Positions 62,601 through 64,000 of a stretch of DNA of 64,000 bases are shown in pieces. The position numbers were made by a program, and so were the translations under genes. How positions within the stretch are numbered: the first letter of the stretch is position 1; every line of letters starts with the position of its first letter. The stretch spans positions 248,001 through 312,000 of the forward strand of contig NZ_BMZM01000001.1 of the NCBI RefSeq assembly GCF_014652795.1, read 5' to 3'. The notes beneath the pieces are model-generated. The model searched no databases and was not told where the DNA came from. It worked only from the letters and a program-made list of their open reading frames with translations. The stretch is from Kushneria pakistanensis. Its GTDB lineage: Bacteria; Pseudomonadota; Gammaproteobacteria; Pseudomonadales; Halomonadaceae.

Positions 62601-64000
62601 AGAGGAATCATATCAAGACGGTCCATTGGATAGCGTGCCGAAGCGCGACTTACGGCGTCGTTGTATTTGCCAAGCAGGTCGCACAGGGCCTGTGCCTGGC
62701 TCTGCATTTCACCAATGTTGCGTGACAGGGACCAGCTCACGTCTTCGCCGGTTGCGGGTATTTCGGCAACCTGTAGCAAAGTCTCAATTTCTTCCGAGGA
62801 ACCAGCTCCATCCCAACCCAGCCCAGATTGACGGGCAAGGGTGTTCGCGGCATCGAATAGCTCCCGCGTCACCGAGGCCAGTGCAGTGGTCCGCTTGAGG
62901 AGCTCGGCCTGCCAGCCGAAGGACCAGTCACTTGCTTGAATAAGCGGAAACGTTTTCCGCTCCGCGATGATTTCATTGCATCGCCCCAGTGCTTCGGCCA
63001 ACTTCTTCAATCGCGCATAGCTGTCTGCGTCATGAGCATCCTTGTTGGCGAAAAAGAGGCTGAACGGCTGTGCTTCACCAGATGCTTCTCCAATGGCCTC
63101 AAAGACACTGAAACCCTGAGTTCCTTTCTTATGGAGGGCGGCGACATAAGTGTTCAGTTGATCGCGGGTGATGGAAAGATCGTCGGTAACCTTTATCCAT
63201 TCAGCCTCGGAGCCTCGTGTCGCACGCTCCCAACTGCGCCCGAGTTGCGACAGTACTGATTTGCGATCAGCCTTGTTGGAGTGCAGTTCCAGTACCGCAT
63301 CCCCTAGTCCGTGTGCTGCTAGGCGACGATGGACCACGTCCAGCGCCGCAGATTTCTCGGCGACAAAAAGAACCGTTTTCTGAACTGCAAGACATTGCGA
63401 AATAATGTTCGCAATGGTCTGGCTTTTGCCCGTGCCCGGCGGACCAATCAGTACGAAATCATGCCCTTCCTCGGCCGCCAAAACCGCTGCAAGCTGGGAA
63501 GAATCTGCTGGCAGAGGGGTGAAAAGATCACGAGGAGCAAGACGTCGGTCGACATCTGCAGCATCGGGGAGCCCCGGGCTTCCCTCTGCAAGAAAAGGTT
63601 CGGACGGATTGTCGACCAGATGCCTTACAAGAGCACTTTCGCGCAAGCTATCGGTGCGTTCGACCAGATCTTTCCACATCAGAAATTTGGAAAATGAAAA
63701 GGTTGCAAGTGCAACATCCTCAACAACCTCGAAACCTGCAACATCACGAACCTTTCGTCGCATAATTTCGAAGATTCGAGGCAGATCGAAGCCACTACCA
63801 TCACGTGGCAATTCATCTTCCAGTTCTGGCACCGTGAGATCGAAGTCTCTCTTGAGAAACTCTAAAAGAGTGGTATTAAAGCGAACATCATCTTCGTGAT
63901 TTTCAATGATGAACTCGGATTGCGCGGACTTGCGGGAGATTTTTACGGGAACAAGAAGAAGTGGCGCACGATAGCTTTGGGTGTCGCCTTCCGATTTTTT
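59672..64000 (-). CDS. DUF4011-helicase-Vsr-DUF3320 protein, C-terminal part (Hhe-like antiphage protein)
   Basis: The open frame runs to the right edge without a start, so at least 1442 residues are encoded here and more lies outside. In order: the end of a DUF4011-like region (YRAPLLLVPVKISRKS), helicase Walker A IGPPGTGKSQTIAN (about 187), a long helical insertion, Walker B VVIFDEASQI (about 800), GDPKQLPPTD, WHYRSRDESLI, QGDERDVMLFS and VAVTRARQELH of a superfamily 1 (Upf1-like) helicase, a Vsr/MTES_1575-type nuclease (FRIDLGVVHPD...LAGIECDG, about 1140), and a DUF3320 domain at the C terminus (about 1300-1390). This domain set is that of Hhe, reported as an antiphage protein. Codon use and base composition look less GC-rich than its neighbours, suggesting transfer. 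The gene stands opposite guaA, at a common island site. Confidence 0.82.
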   Translation of the reverse strand, partial: KKSEGDTQSYRAPLLLVPVKISRKSAQSEFIIENHEDDVRFNTTLLEFLKRDFDLTVPELEDELPRDGSGFDLPRIFEIMRRKVRDVAGFEVVEDVALATFSFSKFLMWKDLVERTDSLRESALVRHLVDNPSEPFLAEGSPGLPDAADVDRRLAPRDLFTPLPADSSQLAAVLAAEEGHDFVLIGPPGTGKSQTIANIISQCLAVQKTVLFVAEKSAALDVVHRRLAAHGLGDAVLELHSNKADRKSVLSQLGRSWERATRGSEAEWIKVTDDLSITRDQLNTYVAALHKKGTQGFSVFEAIGEASGEAQPFSLFFANKDAHDADSYARLKKLAEALGRCNEIIAERKTFPLIQASDWSFGWQAELLKRTTALASVTRELFDAANTLARQSGLGWDGAGSSEEIETLLQVAEIPATGEDVSWSLSRNIGEMQSQAQALCDLLGKYNDAVSRASARYPMDRLDMIPLDQMDANWRLAQTKMWPFSILAKSSVRKLLQTYAESGQANPDQDIAAMSDARRIQDEIKENALLPCPVVTGVETDPDRLMDWIAQASSLVATLNALAPAVSDQNRWEASRQSLAQRMPGDLRNAITLFLQKRSAWEECARDFAQISQSDPKQLPLSELAHHLEDILNSKDYLSDWTRWVNVRLQANSAGLAPLVEVVEDGRLDGDVEAAFKAAYAAWWLPLAMDAHAVLRSFSHWAHEDTIKRFRELDSRATEMAASQILSRIQHGLPAQDTVPRRSELGTLRHQLTLQRPSMPIRTLISEMPGSFTKLAPCVLMSPLSVAQYLPAGQAAFDVVIFDEASQITTWDAIGAIARGRQAIIVGDPKQLPPTDFFGRSNDDGQNVPQAERDLASILDEVASAGIPTQQLNWHYRSRDESLIAFSNWHYYGGRLITFPSPTTASEAVKLHQIDGVYGRGQERTNDSEARAIVRMTVRRLKEWLTRPEEERLTLGVITFNAQQQELILNLLDAERRQAPELEWFFEDAREEPVIVKNLENIQGDERDVMLFSITFGPDHAGKLSMVFGPLNLEGGEKRLNVAVTRARQELHIFASIRADQIDLTRTKATGVKHLKSFLDFAARGSIALPAQDEGSLGPVENVFEAAVKNAIEARGWELRPQIGVSGFRIDLGVVHPDHAGVYLAGIECDGATYHGSATARDRDKIRQAVLENLGWTIFRIWSTDWFRNPNMVVDRIHAALTEHLEADRVRRAAEEAARELVDQKEIAEANDSTTHPVQENDVSSNSPMKNQPPESARKEEASTGERLIATRVISSGDPMKPATKNSEVPIPDPELFHQQDYLPTLELLVADVVDREGPMPLSLLSKRISEMHGWQRTGRRISEQVANALGRVELHLENDVDFLWTAGGYSKRTTFRSGLDRSIRDISRTEIAELYDRHETSLLDSNDQTLELSRYAGISRLSAENRAYLESCINWRFSTQG

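Overview
The window is a GC-rich chromosomal segment of a gammaproteobacterium, most likely a halophile of the Halomonadaceae (Halomonas, Kushneria or Chromohalobacter type). Four things point there: the ectoine-catabolism genes doeA-doeB-doeX at the left edge, the very acidic linker of ZipA, the acidic tail of RecA, and gene orders shared with pseudomonads and relatives (fdxA-mutS-pncC-recA-recX-alaS-lysC-csrA-tRNA; smc-zipA-ligA). The genus is an inference; no rRNA is present.

Layout. 1-2.8 kb: ectoine/hydroxyectoine degradation with its Lrp-type regulator. 2.8-6.9 kb: pyrG, kdsA, eno. 6.9-7.4 kb: a gene-free stretch holding what looks like an RsmZ/CsrB-type RNA, with nine GGA motifs, several in hairpin loops, and a strong terminator. 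It sits beside fdxA, as rsmZ does in Pseudomonas. 7.4-18 kb: fdxA, mutS, pncC, recA (with a LexA box), recX, alaS, lysC, csrA, tRNA-Ser(GCU) and two identical tRNA-Arg(ACG) genes. 18-22 kb, minus strand: dusC, ggt, a YigZ-family gene and a LexA-like autoprotease with no DNA-binding domain. 22-30 kb: smc, zipA, ligA, a UPF0270 gene. 30-34 kb: a 2-hydroxycarboxylate transporter divergent from a CitA/CitB-type two-component system. 34-39 kb: mnmC, a three-site DnaA-box cluster, yciI, yciB, rnm, yciO. 39-46.7 kb: a potassium channel, an EAL phosphodiesterase, a CYTH protein, a DUF47-pit phosphate pair, argA. 46.7-51 kb: a sigma-54 control region and structured non-coding transcript, then glrK-qseG-glrR. 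51-54.8 kb: a sugar transporter and a GH127 glycosidase. 54.8-59.6 kb: xseA, guaB, guaA. 59.7-64 kb: the 3' part of a very large DUF4011-helicase-Vsr-DUF3320 protein, related to the Hhe antiphage family, next to the guaA 3' end.

Regulatory themes. CsrA and a likely CsrA-titrating RNA lie 10 kb apart. RecA/RecX with LexA boxes and a headless LexA-like protease suggest a layered SOS circuit. GlrK/GlrR lies directly downstream of a promoter carrying two perfect TGTC-N10-GACA GlrR motifs and a TGGC-N7-TTGC sigma-54 element. This is the layout that drives the small RNA GlmY in enterobacteria, and is the most striking observation here.
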